A stretch of DNA of 64,000 nt from positions 1 through 64,000 of the forward strand of contig VGBZ01000007.1 in assembly GCA_016870275.1 (NCBI GenBank). The letters are read 5' to 3'. Positions within the stretch are counted from its first letter, which is position 1. The number at the start of each line of letters is the position of its first letter. Of this stretch, positions 49,612 to 58,268 are shown one piece after another. The notes beneath the pieces are model-generated. The model did no database searches and had not been told where the DNA came from. It worked only from the letters and a program-made list of their open reading frames with translations. The stretch comes from Actinomycetota bacterium (GTDB lineage: Bacteria > Actinomycetota > Acidimicrobiia > Acidimicrobiales > Microtrichaceae). Made by a program: the position numbers and the translations under genes.

Positions 49612-51250
49612 GCTCGCCGGTGGCGACGGCTCGGGCCCAGCGGTAGTCGGCCTTGCCCGACGGTGAGCGCAGCACACGGCCCACCCGCACGATCTCCTTG
49701 GGGAGCTTGAACCGGGCGATCGACCTGCTGGCGACCTCGGTGAGCTCGTCGTCGCTCGGGTGCTCCCCGTCACGCAGGGCGACCACGGCCACGACCTCCT
49801 CGCCCCACCGCTGTGACGGACGGCCGCAGACCACGACGTCGAGCACGCCGGGGTGGCGCGCGAGCGCCTGTTCGACCTCCTCGACGAAGACCTTCTCGCC
49901 GCCGGTGTTGACGCAGACCGAGTCCCGGCCGAGCAACCGGACGCGACCGTCGGCCAGCCACTGGGCCCGGTCGCCCGGCACGGCGTAGCGCACGCCGTCC
50001 ACGACCGGGAACGTGGCGTCGGTCCGGTCCGGGTCGCCGAGGTAGCCGAGCGGGACACGACCAGAGCGGGCGAGCCAGCCGACCGCCTCGTCGCCGGGTC
50101 GGAGCAGGCGCCTCCGGTCCTCGGCGAGGACGACGCCGTCGGCCGACGGGGTGAACGGTGCGTCGGCCTCCTCGGGGCGATGCACCCGGGCCACGCCCTG
50201 TCGCCCGGACTCGGTGGAGCCCAGGACGTCCACCACCGACACCCCTGGGAGCAGCTCGAGCAGCGCTCGTCGGGTGTCTGGGGAGAGGACCGCGCCCCCC
50301 GACAGCACGTGACGCAACGACGGCACCTCGACCGGGCGGCTCCGGAGTTCGTCGACGAGCGGACGGGCCATCGGGTCGCCGACCAGCAGTAGCGATGTGA
50401 CCTCGTGGGTCCGCACGGTCCGGAGGAGGTCGCCCGGATCCACCGTGTCCGTCCGGTCCTGGACGACCACCGTGCCGCCGTCCGTCCAGCACGACAGCGC
50501 GTTCCAGTGGGCGGCACCGTGCATGAACGGCGGCGCCGGCAACGCCCGGAGCCGGTTGCCGGCGGCCGTGACCACTTCGTCGAGGCCCCCGAACTCACAC
50601 CCGTCGGCCCGCTGGACCCCGAGGGCGCCCACCAGGAAGTCGGCCTGGCGCCACGTGGCACCCTTGGGCAGCCCGGTGGTGCCGCCCGTGTAGCAGACGT
50701 ACAGGTCGTCGCCGCTCCACGCCGAGACGACATCCGTCGGCAGGGTGGGCTCCGCTGTGGCGAGCGCAGACTCGTACTCGACGGCACCGGGGAGGAGGGG
50801 AGCGCCGGAGCCGTCCTCCACCCAGAGCAGCAGGCGGGCACCCGGGACCGGGGACTCGAGCACGGGAGCGAGCGTGGGTCCGAACTGGCGCTCGAACACC
50901 ACGGCTTCCGACCGGCTGTCCACCAGGACGTGACGGAGCTCGTCGGCGACGTAGCGGTAGTTGACGTTGACGGGGACGGCCCGTGCCTTCCAGGCGCCCA
51001 CCATCCCCTCGAGGTACTCGGGTCGGTTGTGGAGGTATAGCGCCACGTGGGAGTGGACGGACTCCCAGCGCGGCACCTCGCCGAAGGCCCCGTGGGCTCC
51101 GAGGTCGTGGCGCAGCAGCACCGAGGCGAGACGCCGGGTCCGGTCGCCGAACTCGTGTCGGCTCCAGGTGCGACCACGGTGGACCAGCGTGGGGTGGTCA
51201 GGCCGGTCGGCCTCGAGCGCCTCGAGGATCGAGGGGATGTCGAGTTCCAC
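49601..51250 (-). CDS. Acyl-CoA synthetase (AMP-forming, ANL superfamily)
   Basis: A 549-residue adenylate-forming enzyme that activates a carboxylic or fatty acid to its CoA thioester. The P-loop-like YTGGTTGLPKGA, PPFMHGAAHW, GSTESG, the adenylate-binding and hinge region (GRDSVCVNTGGEKV) and the C-terminal catalytic lysine segment (SPSGKADYRW) are present and in order. The chain-length preference cannot be told. GTG 51250 is the start; it lies 16 bases after the stop of the oppF-like gene on the same strand, so it may be transcribed with the ABC operon. Confidence 0.93.
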   Translation of the reverse strand: MELDIPSILEALEADRPDHPTLVHRGRTWSRHEFGDRTRRLASVLLRHDLGAHGAFGEVPRWESVHSHVALYLHNRPEYLEGMVGAWKARAVPVNVNYRYVADELRHVLVDSRSEAVVFERQFGPTLAPVLESPVPGARLLLWVEDGSGAPLLPGAVEYESALATAEPTLPTDVVSAWSGDDLYVCYTGGTTGLPKGATWRQADFLVGALGVQRADGCEFGGLDEVVTAAGNRLRALPAPPFMHGAAHWNALSCWTDGGTVVVQDRTDTVDPGDLLRTVRTHEVTSLLLVGDPMARPLVDELRSRPVEVPSLRHVLSGGAVLSPDTRRALLELLPGVSVVDVLGSTESGRQGVARVHRPEEADAPFTPSADGVVLAEDRRRLLRPGDEAVGWLARSGRVPLGYLGDPDRTDATFPVVDGVRYAVPGDRAQWLADGRVRLLGRDSVCVNTGGEKVFVEEVEQALARHPGVLDVVVCGRPSQRWGEEVVAVVALRDGEHPSDDELTEVASRSIARFKLPKEIVRVGRVLRSPSGKADYRWARAVATGELSP

Positions 51251-51266
51251 TGCGCCCGGCGACTGT

Positions 51267-52286
51267 TCAGCGAACGCCGGGTGCGGCCACCGGGGTCACG
51301 AGCGGTGCGTGGCAGGCGACGTAGTGATCGTCTCCGACTCGCTGCATCTGGGGTTCGACCTGCGCACAGACGTCGTGTGCCCGCGGGCACCTGGTTCGGA
51401 ACCGACAGCCCGACGGTGGATCGAGTGGCGATGGCAGGTCCCCGCCGAGGTGTTCGGTGGCTGCCGGGTCGACGGCGGGATCCGGGAGGGGGATGGCGGC
51501 GAGGAGCGCCGCTGTGTACGGGTGGGCCGGCTGGGCGTACATCGTGTCGGGCGGCCCGATCTCGCACATCTTGCCGAGGTACATCACGGCGACACGGTCG
51601 GAGACGTTCTTGACCACGGCGAGGTCGTGGGCGACGAACACGAGCGTCAGCCGATAGCGCTCCTTCATGTCCTCGAGAAGGTTCAGGATCTGCGCCTGGA
51701 CCGACACATCGAGCGCAGAGACCGGCTCGTCACAGATGATCAAACGCGGATCGGTGATCACGGCCCGGGCGATCGAGATTCGTTGGCACTGACCCCCGGA
51801 GAACTCGAACGGTTTCCGGGATCGGGCAGCCTCGGGGTCGATGCCGACGGTGGTGAGCACCTCATCGACCTTGGCTCGTCGGTCATCGGCGGTGCCGATC
51901 TTCCAGACGTTGAGTGGCTCGACGACGATGTCGCTCACGTGTCGGCGGGGATTCAGTGATGAGATCGGATCCTGGAAGATCATCTGGAACCCTGGGCGTG
52001 CGCTGCGGAGGGCCTCGCCGGAGAGTCCGGTCAATTCCCGGCCGTCGAGTTGGACGGACCCACGTGTGGGGCGAGGCAACTGCATGATGGCCTTCCCCGT
52101 GGTCGACTTGCCGCAGCCGGACTCGCCCACGAGACCAAGGGTCTCGCCCTCGGCAACGTCGAAGGAGATGTTCGACACGGCCGAGACCACACGACGTCGG
52201 GCGACCTTGAACTCCACGACGAGGTTCTCCACTCGGAGGAGAACATCCTCTGGTGGTCGAAGGTGGGCGGTGCCGCTGCCGGCCAT
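51267..52286 (-). CDS. Peptide ABC importer ATPase (OppF-like)
   Basis: A 339-residue ABC ATPase with Walker A GESGCGKST, the Q-loop, the signature FSGGQCQR, Walker B LIICDEPVSALD and the His-switch FVAHDL. A C-terminal oligopeptide/dipeptide extension with four cysteines (GCRFRTRCPRAHDVC and later) follows. It energises import of peptides or related solutes together with the adjacent ATPase. ATG 52286 overlaps the previous stop by one base (TGATG). Confidence 0.93.
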   Translation of the reverse strand: MAGSGTAHLRPPEDVLLRVENLVVEFKVARRRVVSAVSNISFDVAEGETLGLVGESGCGKSTTGKAIMQLPRPTRGSVQLDGRELTGLSGEALRSARPGFQMIFQDPISSLNPRRHVSDIVVEPLNVWKIGTADDRRAKVDEVLTTVGIDPEAARSRKPFEFSGGQCQRISIARAVITDPRLIICDEPVSALDVSVQAQILNLLEDMKERYRLTLVFVAHDLAVVKNVSDRVAVMYLGKMCEIGPPDTMYAQPAHPYTAALLAAIPLPDPAVDPAATEHLGGDLPSPLDPPSGCRFRTRCPRAHDVCAQVEPQMQRVGDDHYVACHAPLVTPVAAPGVR

Positions 52287-53470
52287 CAGTGAGCCTCGGG
52301 AAACGGCGGAGGTGTCGCCGATGGCGGGTCGACCGGCGGTGGCTGGAACGGCGGGGGTGTTTCGGCAGGCGAGTCGAGCGACGGCTGCTGGAACGGGGGT
52401 GGGAGCGCGGACGCTGAGGCAGCAGCGATCCGATCCCTTGCTGCCCGTGTCTCCGGAGAGGACATCGGATAGAAGCAGGCGAAGTAGTGGCCGGGTGTGG
52501 CGGCTTCCTGCAGAACCGGGCGCTCAGCGAAGCACCGATCACGGGCGTAGGGACAACGTGGACTGAACGCACACCCGGTTGGCGGGTTGACGAGGTCGGG
52601 TGGTCGACCGCCGATCGCGGTCAGGCGTGTGTGCGAGCGTTGATCGAGCTTCGGGATGGCCGCTAGCAACGCCTCGGTGTAGGGCATCTGCATCTCGTTG
52701 AACAACACGGCGGTGGGTGCTGACTCGACGATGCGTCCGGCGTACATGACGGCGATGTGGTCGGCTCGGCCGGCGACCACACCGAGATCGTGCGTGACGA
52801 GGATGACCGTCATGTAGCGCTCTCGCTGCTGTTCAGCGAGCAGGTCGAGGATCTGCGCCTGAACGGTCACGTCGAGGGCTGTGGTTGGTTCATCCGCGAG
52901 GAGGAGCTTCGGTCCACAAGCGAGAGCGACGGCGATCACGACTCTCTGTCGCATGCCGCCGGACATCTCGTGGGGGTAGGAGTCGAAGCGCTTCTCCGCT
53001 TCGGGAATCCGAACCGACCGCAGGAGAGCGACTGCGGTGTCTCGGGCCTCGGCCTTGGACATCCCCAGATGGAACCGGAGCGACTCGGTGATCTGGTGTC
53101 CGACCTTCATTACCGGGTTGAGGGCCGTCATGGGATCCTGGAAGACCATCGCCATGTCAGTGCCCCACAACTCCCGATACCCCTCACCGGTGAGGTTGGA
53201 GATGTCCCGGCCCTCGAACACCACCTGGCCGGAGCGTTCTGCATTGGAGGGAAGCAGTCCCATGATCGAACGGGACAGGACCGACTTGCCCGAACCGGAC
53301 TCACCGACGATCCCGAGCGTGGTGCCGCGTCCGAGGGTGAACGAGATCCCATCGACGGATCGCACCAGGCCCCGGGGTGTGCGAAACGAGGTTCGGAGGT
53401 CGACGAGCTCGAGCAGCGGACCGTCCCAGGGAAGCGGAGCGACGGCGGTGGCGGGAGTCGGGGCGCTCAC
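52286..53470 (-). CDS. Peptide ABC importer ATPase (OppD-like) with proline-rich tail
   Basis: A 394-residue ABC ATPase with Walker [10 protein letters not shown], signature MSGGMRQR, Walker [13 protein letters not shown] and LVTHDL. The Cys-rich oligopeptide-type extension ([15 protein letters not shown]) follows. After residue 340 there is a tail not found in the family's usual length, with three PPPF units at 15-residue spacing. GTG 53470 overlaps the permease stop by 4 bases. Confidence 0.93.
   Translation of the reverse strand: MSAPTPATAVAPLPWDGPLLELVDLRTSFRTPRGLVRSVDGISFTLGRGTTLGIVGESGSGKSVLSRSIMGLLPSNAERSGQVVFEGRDISNLTGEGYRELWGTDMAMVFQDPMTALNPVMKVGHQITESLRFHLGMSKAEARDTAVALLRSVRIPEAEKRFDSYPHEMSGGMRQRVVIAVALACGPKLLLADEPTTALDVTVQAQILDLLAEQQRERYMTVILVTHDLGVVAGRADHIAVMYAGRIVESAPTAVLFNEMQMPYTEALLAAIPKLDQRSHTRLTAIGGRPPDLVNPPTGCAFSPRCPYARDRCFAERPVLQEAATPGHYFACFYPMSSPETRAARDRIAAASASALPPPFQQPSLDSPAETPPPFQPPPVDPPSATPPPFPEAH
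52289..52402 (-). repeat. 45-bp period PPPF repeats in the OppD-like C-terminus
   Basis: PPPF occurs at residues 357, 372 and 387, each followed by a Pro/Ser/Asp-rich spacer. The coding DNA repeats with a 45-base period. Confidence 0.75.
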
Positions 53471-54612
53471 AGCACCGACTCCCTGACCTCGAATCGCTTG
53501 GCCACGACATCGGCGAGGTAGTTGAGCGCCAGCACCGTGATGAACAACACGATGATCGTGATCATCACCATGTGCGGTGAACGGCGGAGTTGGTCGCGAT
53601 TCTCGGCGATGATGTTCCCCCACGATGGGGTCGGGAGTTGCACGCCGACGCCGAACAGGCTCAGCCCACCCTCGGCCACGATCGCAATGCCCACACCGAG
53701 CAGGGCGATGGACATCATGGCGGGCACCACGTTCGGGAGCACCTCTCGGAACATGGTGCGCCAACTCTTGGCGCCCATGGCCTTGGAGGCGAGCACGAAC
53801 TCGCGCTCGGACCACACGAGTGTGTTCGCTCGAGTGATGCGGCCGAGGATCGGGATGGAGACGATCCCGAGCCCAAGAATCACGACACCGATGCGCTTCG
53901 AGCTGCTCGTGTCGTCGCTGGATGCCAGGACCGTCACGAGTGCGAGTGCGAGCACGAACTGTGGAATGGCGAGCAGGATCGTCATGGCCGGGGTGATGAC
54001 GCCGTCGACGCGCCCGCGGAAGAATCCGGTGACGAGCCCGAGGAATCCGCCGATGATCAGGCCGAACCCTACAGCGCCGAAGCCGATGGCGAAGGACGAG
54101 CGGGTGCCGTAGATGATCCGGCTCAGCATGTCGCGTCCGATCGTGTCGCCCCCGAGCAGCGAACCCTGGTTGCGGCTCACGTGAACTGCGAGCGTGGCGA
54201 TCACGATCACTGCGGCGATCACGCCGATGACCACCCGGATCGTGCGGACCCGGACCCCGGAGTCATCGGAGCGTCGGACCATCGATGTCAGGAGGACGCT
54301 GACCACCCCGAGCACGACGAGCGCGAGCAGTGCGATGAGCCACTGGTTGACGACCGGACCCTGACGGGCGAGAGCTGCCACCGACTCGCTGGGATCGGGA
54401 AACGGGAGGAACGGGGCGATGACGGACAGCGTCGCCAAGCCGACGATCCACCCGAGGGACAGCCATGCGCCGGCACCGAGTCCTCCCTTCCTGGCGTCGG
54501 GGTCTGCGGGCTCGAGTTCTTCGGCGGTGATGGCGAGCGCTGTGACCTCGAGCGACGGATCGAGGTGCGTGATGCTGGTGTCTCGTCCAGTCGGGTACTG
54601 CTCGGTGCTCAT
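53467..54612 (-). CDS. Peptide ABC importer permease (OppC-like), N-terminally expanded
   Basis: A 381-residue permease, longer than the roughly 300 residues usual for OppC/DppC. TM1 is at about 50-68. Two further hydrophobic segments (about 91-110 and 126-145) lie before the conserved GGDTIGRDMLSRI region (154-166), where family members normally have only a short loop. The transmembrane domain with five segments and the EAA-like motif (KAMGAKSWRTMFREVLPN) follows. ATG 54612 overlaps the upstream permease stop by 4 bases. Confidence 0.9.
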   Translation of the reverse strand: MSTEQYPTGRDTSITHLDPSLEVTALAITAEELEPADPDARKGGLGAGAWLSLGWIVGLATLSVIAPFLPFPDPSESVAALARQGPVVNQWLIALLALVVLGVVSVLLTSMVRRSDDSGVRVRTIRVVIGVIAAVIVIATLAVHVSRNQGSLLGGDTIGRDMLSRIIYGTRSSFAIGFGAVGFGLIIGGFLGLVTGFFRGRVDGVITPAMTILLAIPQFVLALALVTVLASSDDTSSSKRIGVVILGLGIVSIPILGRITRANTLVWSEREFVLASKAMGAKSWRTMFREVLPNVVPAMMSIALLGVGIAIVAEGGLSLFGVGVQLPTPSWGNIIAENRDQLRRSPHMVMITIIVLFITVLALNYLADVVAKRFEVRESVL

Positions 54613-55547
54613 CGTCGGATCCTGGGATCGAGGACGCTGTAGAGGATGTCGACGCTGAAGTTCACCAGCACGTAGAAGATCGCGATGATGGCCACCATCG
54701 ACTGGAACGCCACAACCTGACGGGTGGCGATCGCCTCGGCGAGCAGGAATCCCATGCCGGGGATCCCGAAGACCACCTCGACGATGAGGGCGCCGCCGAT
54801 CAGCGTGCCGACGTTGAGGCCCGCAACGGTGAGCAGGGTCAACGACGATGGTCGGAGCGCATGGCGGAACAGGATGCGCTTGTTCCTCAGACCCTTCGCC
54901 TTGGCCATCGTGATGAAGTCCTGCTGGAGCGTGGCGATCATGTCGCTGCGGAGGAGGCGCATGTAGACGGCCACCTGGCCCACGGCGAGGGTGATGACTG
55001 GCAGTACGACCGTCTGGAGATGCTCCGAGGGGTTCTCCGTGATCGGGGTGTATCCCGTGGCCTTGAACCACCCGAGCTTCACTCCGAGGTAGTACTGGAG
55101 CACGAATCCCAGAGCGAAGGTCGGTATGGCCAACATGGCGAACGCAGAGGTGTTCGAGAGTCGGTCGAAGAACGTGTCCTTGCGGTAGGCAGCGATCACG
55201 CCGACCGGGATGGCGATCAGCAGAGCGATCACCTGGGCGTAGATCATCAACACGAGCGAGACCGGCAGAGCGTCGGCGACCCGTTCGGACACCGGGCGGG
55301 TGGAACTCACCGTGTAGTAGTTCCCGAGGTCGCCGGTGACGAACCCGCCCAACCACGACCCGTATCGCGCCACGAACGGCTGATCGAGTTCGAGGTCGGC
55401 CCGCACGGCCTCACGTTGCTCGTCGCTCCCGAACGGCACCAGCACCTGAACGGGGTCACCGGGCAGCAACTCGAGCAGGAGTGACGCAAAGAGCGTCACG
55501 AGCACCACCGTGACGAGTAGTTGACCGAGCTTTCGGAGGGCGACCAT
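54609..55547 (-). CDS. Peptide ABC importer permease (OppB-like)
   Basis: A 312-residue permease with six membrane segments and the EAA loop (AKAKGLRNKRILFRHALRPS) that contacts the ATPases. Length and TM pattern match the OppB/DppB family. ATG 55547 lies 39 bases after the stop of the binding-protein gene, with a strong stem-loop in the gap. It is the second gene of the ABC operon. Confidence 0.92.
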   Translation of the reverse strand: MVALRKLGQLLVTVVLVTLFASLLLELLPGDPVQVLVPFGSDEQREAVRADLELDQPFVARYGSWLGGFVTGDLGNYYTVSSTRPVSERVADALPVSLVLMIYAQVIALLIAIPVGVIAAYRKDTFFDRLSNTSAFAMLAIPTFALGFVLQYYLGVKLGWFKATGYTPITENPSEHLQTVVLPVITLAVGQVAVYMRLLRSDMIATLQQDFITMAKAKGLRNKRILFRHALRPSSLTLLTVAGLNVGTLIGGALIVEVVFGIPGMGFLLAEAIATRQVVAFQSMVAIIAIFYVLVNFSVDILYSVLDPRIRR

Positions 55548-55554
55548 GGGCTCA

Positions 55555-55580
55555 GGGGCCCGGACCGAGGTCCGGGCCCC
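55555..55580 (-). ncRNA. Intercistronic stem-loop between binding-protein and permease genes
   Basis: Arms 55555-55566 and 55569-55580 are perfectly complementary (GGGGCCCGGACC and its reverse complement), with 2 bases between, so the inner pairs open into a loop of about six. No T-run follows. In other bacteria such hairpins after the binding-protein gene stabilise its mRNA or attenuate the permease genes. Confidence 0.7.
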
Positions 55581-55586
55581 AATTGC

Positions 55587-57242
55587 TCAGTTCTTCTTGT
55601 AGAGCCCGAGGACCGGATGGCCGGTGGCGAGGCCGGGGAATGGCTCGCTGCCGTCGGGGTTGTTGGGTCCGTAGACGCCTGAGATCCCCTTCGAGGCCAC
55701 GTTCCACTGGGTCCAGTTGAGCCAGATGTTGTACACCTCCGACCCGAAGCGTCGGTTGATTTCCTCGTAGATGGCAGCCGCCTTGGCCTGATCGGGCTCG
55801 GCTCGGCCGGCGTCGAGGAGACGATCGATCTCAGGATCGGAGAACTTCCCGAAGTTCACCGGTGAGCCCGACTTCCACCAGTTGTACTGCCCGTCCGGGT
55901 TCCCGCCGGGGTGATTCCGCCAACTGAGCGCCTGCCAGTCGCCACCGAGCGCAGTGTTGATGAGGGCAGCCTGCTCAACCTGCTTGAGATTGACCTTGGC
56001 ACCGATCTTCTCGGCCTGCTGCTGGATCAACTGGACGGTCTTGACCACGCCTGGATCCGGGGTCGACACAAGCGTGAACTCGAGTGGAGCCCCGGTCTCC
56101 TGCTGGCAGAGAGCGGCGTACTCCTTCGCCTTCTCCAGATCGAACTCGGGGTAGCCAGAGTTCTCGAGGTAGCCGACGTCGCCCTTCCCGAACGGCCCCG
56201 ACGCCATGGTCAACACGTCGAGGTTGATGATCTTGTTGATCTCGTTGCGGTCGACGGCGGTTGCCGCTGCGAGTCGGCAGTTCCTGTTGTTGAACGGTGG
56301 CTTGGAGGCGTTCAGCATCCCGTAGCTCACCTCGGCGAACTGGTCGGACTCGACGAGTTCGATCTCGCCGGAGTCGCGCTGGTCCCGCAGATCGAGCAGA
56401 TCCTCTGCACCAGAGGTGTGCATCACGTTGATCTCTCCGGAGTTGAAGGCATTCAGCCGGGCGATGCCATCCGGGTAGGGCTTGAAGGTGATCTTGTCGA
56501 GGTAGGGGAGTTGAGTTCCTGCGGCGTCCTTCTGCCAGTAGTTGGGGTTCTTGACAGCGACGAAGCTGTCGTTGACCTTCCAGTCCTGGAGTTGGAACGG
56601 TCCGGTTCCGATCAACTTGGTGTCGCAGGTCTCGGTGTCGTCGAGTTGGGCCTGCCCCATGATTCCCATGCGTCCGGACTGGAACAACGCTGCAGGCAGC
56701 CCCGGCCAGGGCGTCTTGGTGGTGATCACGACCGTCGACGGGTCCGCCACCGAGACATCGGCGATGGGTTCGAAGACGAAACGGAACAGCAGTGGTGAGC
56801 GGGCCGGGTAGGTGCCGCGGTAGGCGTCGATGTTGTTCTTGACCACCTGGGCGTCGAGCGGAGAACCGTCGTGGAAGGTGATCCCGGGCCGGAGTTTCAC
56901 GGTCCACTGCGTGTAGTCGGCATTCGGCGTGACGGACTCTGCCAGCGACCCAGTGAAGTTGCCCTGGTTGTCAGGAATCGTGAGCGTGTCGTAGACGGAC
57001 CGAGCGACCTGAATCCCGGATGCGGCAAGTTGAGCCTCGGCGAGGCAGTAGCCACCGGATGTCTCAGCCTCGAGTCCGTACACCGCCTCGCCGCCAGGGG
57101 TCGGAACCTCAGTCTCACTCCCGCCGCCGGAGGCGCTCGGGTCCTCTGAGCCGGATCCGCCACCGCAAGCAGTGGCGAGTACTGCGACCGCAGCGATCAT
57201 CACGATGGCGACCTTGCGGATCATTCCCGAATCTGGCGTCAC
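55587..57242 (-). CDS. Peptide/solute-binding lipoprotein of the ABC importer (SBP family 5)
   Basis: A 551-residue extracytoplasmic binding protein of SBP family 5. The N-terminal signal (basic start, hydrophobic segment, ATAC lipobox) is followed by a Gly/Ser linker and the two-lobed domain, with the family signature around TVKLRPGITFHDGSPL. The ligand is unknown. GTG 57242 has GGGGG four bases upstream; an in-frame ATG 57224 is also possible and gives a shorter signal peptide. It is the first gene of the operon and is followed by a stem-loop. Confidence 0.92.
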   Translation of the reverse strand: MTPDSGMIRKVAIVMIAAVAVLATACGGGSGSEDPSASGGGSETEVPTPGGEAVYGLEAETSGGYCLAEAQLAASGIQVARSVYDTLTIPDNQGNFTGSLAESVTPNADYTQWTVKLRPGITFHDGSPLDAQVVKNNIDAYRGTYPARSPLLFRFVFEPIADVSVADPSTVVITTKTPWPGLPAALFQSGRMGIMGQAQLDDTETCDTKLIGTGPFQLQDWKVNDSFVAVKNPNYWQKDAAGTQLPYLDKITFKPYPDGIARLNAFNSGEINVMHTSGAEDLLDLRDQRDSGEIELVESDQFAEVSYGMLNASKPPFNNRNCRLAAATAVDRNEINKIINLDVLTMASGPFGKGDVGYLENSGYPEFDLEKAKEYAALCQQETGAPLEFTLVSTPDPGVVKTVQLIQQQAEKIGAKVNLKQVEQAALINTALGGDWQALSWRNHPGGNPDGQYNWWKSGSPVNFGKFSDPEIDRLLDAGRAEPDQAKAAAIYEEINRRFGSEVYNIWLNWTQWNVASKGISGVYGPNNPDGSEPFPGLATGHPVLGLYKKN

Positions 57243-57256
57243 GAATTCCCCCTGGA

Positions 57257-57272
57257 TTGGTTTAGTGACCAA
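57257..57272 (-). promoter_or_regulatory. Operator-like inverted repeat upstream of the binding-protein gene
   Basis: On the minus strand the 16 bases read TTGGTCACTAAACCAA, with 5-base arms TTGGT/ACCAA. It lies in the leader between the promoter and the GTG at 57242, where a repressor could act. No regulator gene is adjacent. Confidence 0.45.
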
Positions 57273-57333
57273 CCGATGTCTCGACGGCCGGTTTGCCTCA
57301 CGTGATGCCTGAGTGACAAGCATCACACTCTGG

Positions 57334-57361
57334 AATCTACTCCACGGCAACTCGCTGTCAA
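57334..57361 (-). promoter_or_regulatory. Promoter of the ABC importer operon (TTGACA-16-TAGATT)
   Basis: The -35 box TTGACA (57361-57356) matches the consensus fully and is followed after 16 bases by TAGATT (57339-57334). Transcription would start near 57327, giving a leader of about 85 bases that includes the inverted repeat at 57257-57272. Confidence 0.65.
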
Positions 57362-57406
57362 CGCGGCCTCACTCGTGATCGAGTCTGCGAGTGGTGAGGT
57401 TCGGTT

Positions 57407-58183
57407 TCAGTTCGTCCACTCACCTCGACGCCGCAGCACCGTTCGCAGCACCGTCGGGTGGTCGGTCATGACTCCGTCCACGCCCATGTCGAGCACACGA
57501 TTCATCTCCAGCGGCTCGTCGATGGTCCAGACGTGGACATCGATTCCTCGGAGGTGCGCCTGATGGACGAGTTCCGGCGTGAGGATCTCGAGTTGGCGAT
57601 GGCGGACGGGTACCTGCAGACACCGATACGGCGTGGCGACCGGACGGGAGAGCGATCGGTCGTTGGGCGAACGACGTAGTCGTGCCCGGGCGACCTCACG
57701 GGCGATCTCCCTCGGTCCGGCCGACGTGCACAGCCCGGGGCCGGCGAGGGCTCTGATGCGGCCGAGTCGCTGATCGGAGAACCCACCCACGCAGACTCGT
57801 CCGAGGGCCCCGTGGCGCCGCAGCGTCCAGACGAGCGCTACGGCGGCGTCGTCGTGTTTGGCATCGATGTTGAAGCGTGCGTCTGGGAACTCCTCGAGCA
57901 GCTCCTCGAGGGTCGGGATGGCGTGGACGCCGTGGATCCGTGCTCCGGACACCTCGGCCCACGGGAGCGAGGCGATCGAGCCGGTGTGGTCGGTCACACG
58001 GTCGAGTTGGTCGTCGTGGAACGCCACGAGGGTTCCGTCGGCAGTCAGGTGGACGTCGGTCTCGAGGTAGTTGAACCCGAGTTCCCAGGCACTCCTGAAC
58101 GCAGCGATCGTGTTTTCCGGTGCGATCTCGGTCCCGCCACGGTGGGCGATCGCAATCGGTCGAGTGCCGTCGAGGAATGCCAT
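57407..58183 (-). CDS. Glycerophosphodiester phosphodiesterase
   Basis: A 258-residue GDPD-family enzyme that cleaves glycerophosphodiesters to glycerol 3-phosphate and an alcohol. It has HRGGTEIAPENT with the catalytic His and the Glu of PENT, ETDVHLTADG with the metal-binding Glu/Asp, the second catalytic His in AFHDDQLDR, and a C-terminal VWTIDEPLEM segment. No signal peptide is present, so it acts in the cytoplasm. ATG 58183 is the start; TAACTT lies about 50 bases upstream. It is divergent from the SirB1-like gene. Confidence 0.92.
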   Translation of the reverse strand: MAFLDGTRPIAIAHRGGTEIAPENTIAAFRSAWELGFNYLETDVHLTADGTLVAFHDDQLDRVTDHTGSIASLPWAEVSGARIHGVHAIPTLEELLEEFPDARFNIDAKHDDAAVALVWTLRRHGALGRVCVGGFSDQRLGRIRALAGPGLCTSAGPREIAREVARARLRRSPNDRSLSRPVATPYRCLQVPVRHRQLEILTPELVHQAHLRGIDVHVWTIDEPLEMNRVLDMGVDGVMTDHPTVLRTVLRRRGEWTN

Positions 58184-58257
58184 GGCGGGTGCGTCGTCGT
58201 GCCCGCCGTGGGGGACGACCTGGACTGAAGTTACTCCGGTGCGTCGGTGCGCAGCGT

Positions 58258-58263
58258 TACCGT
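58258..58263 (+). promoter_or_regulatory. Candidate -10 box (TACCGT) of the SirB1-like gene
   Basis: TACCGT lies 5 bases before GTG 58269, without a ribosome site. Spacing is at the short end for leaderless starts. Confidence 0.35.
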
Positions 58264-58268
58264 GTCGT

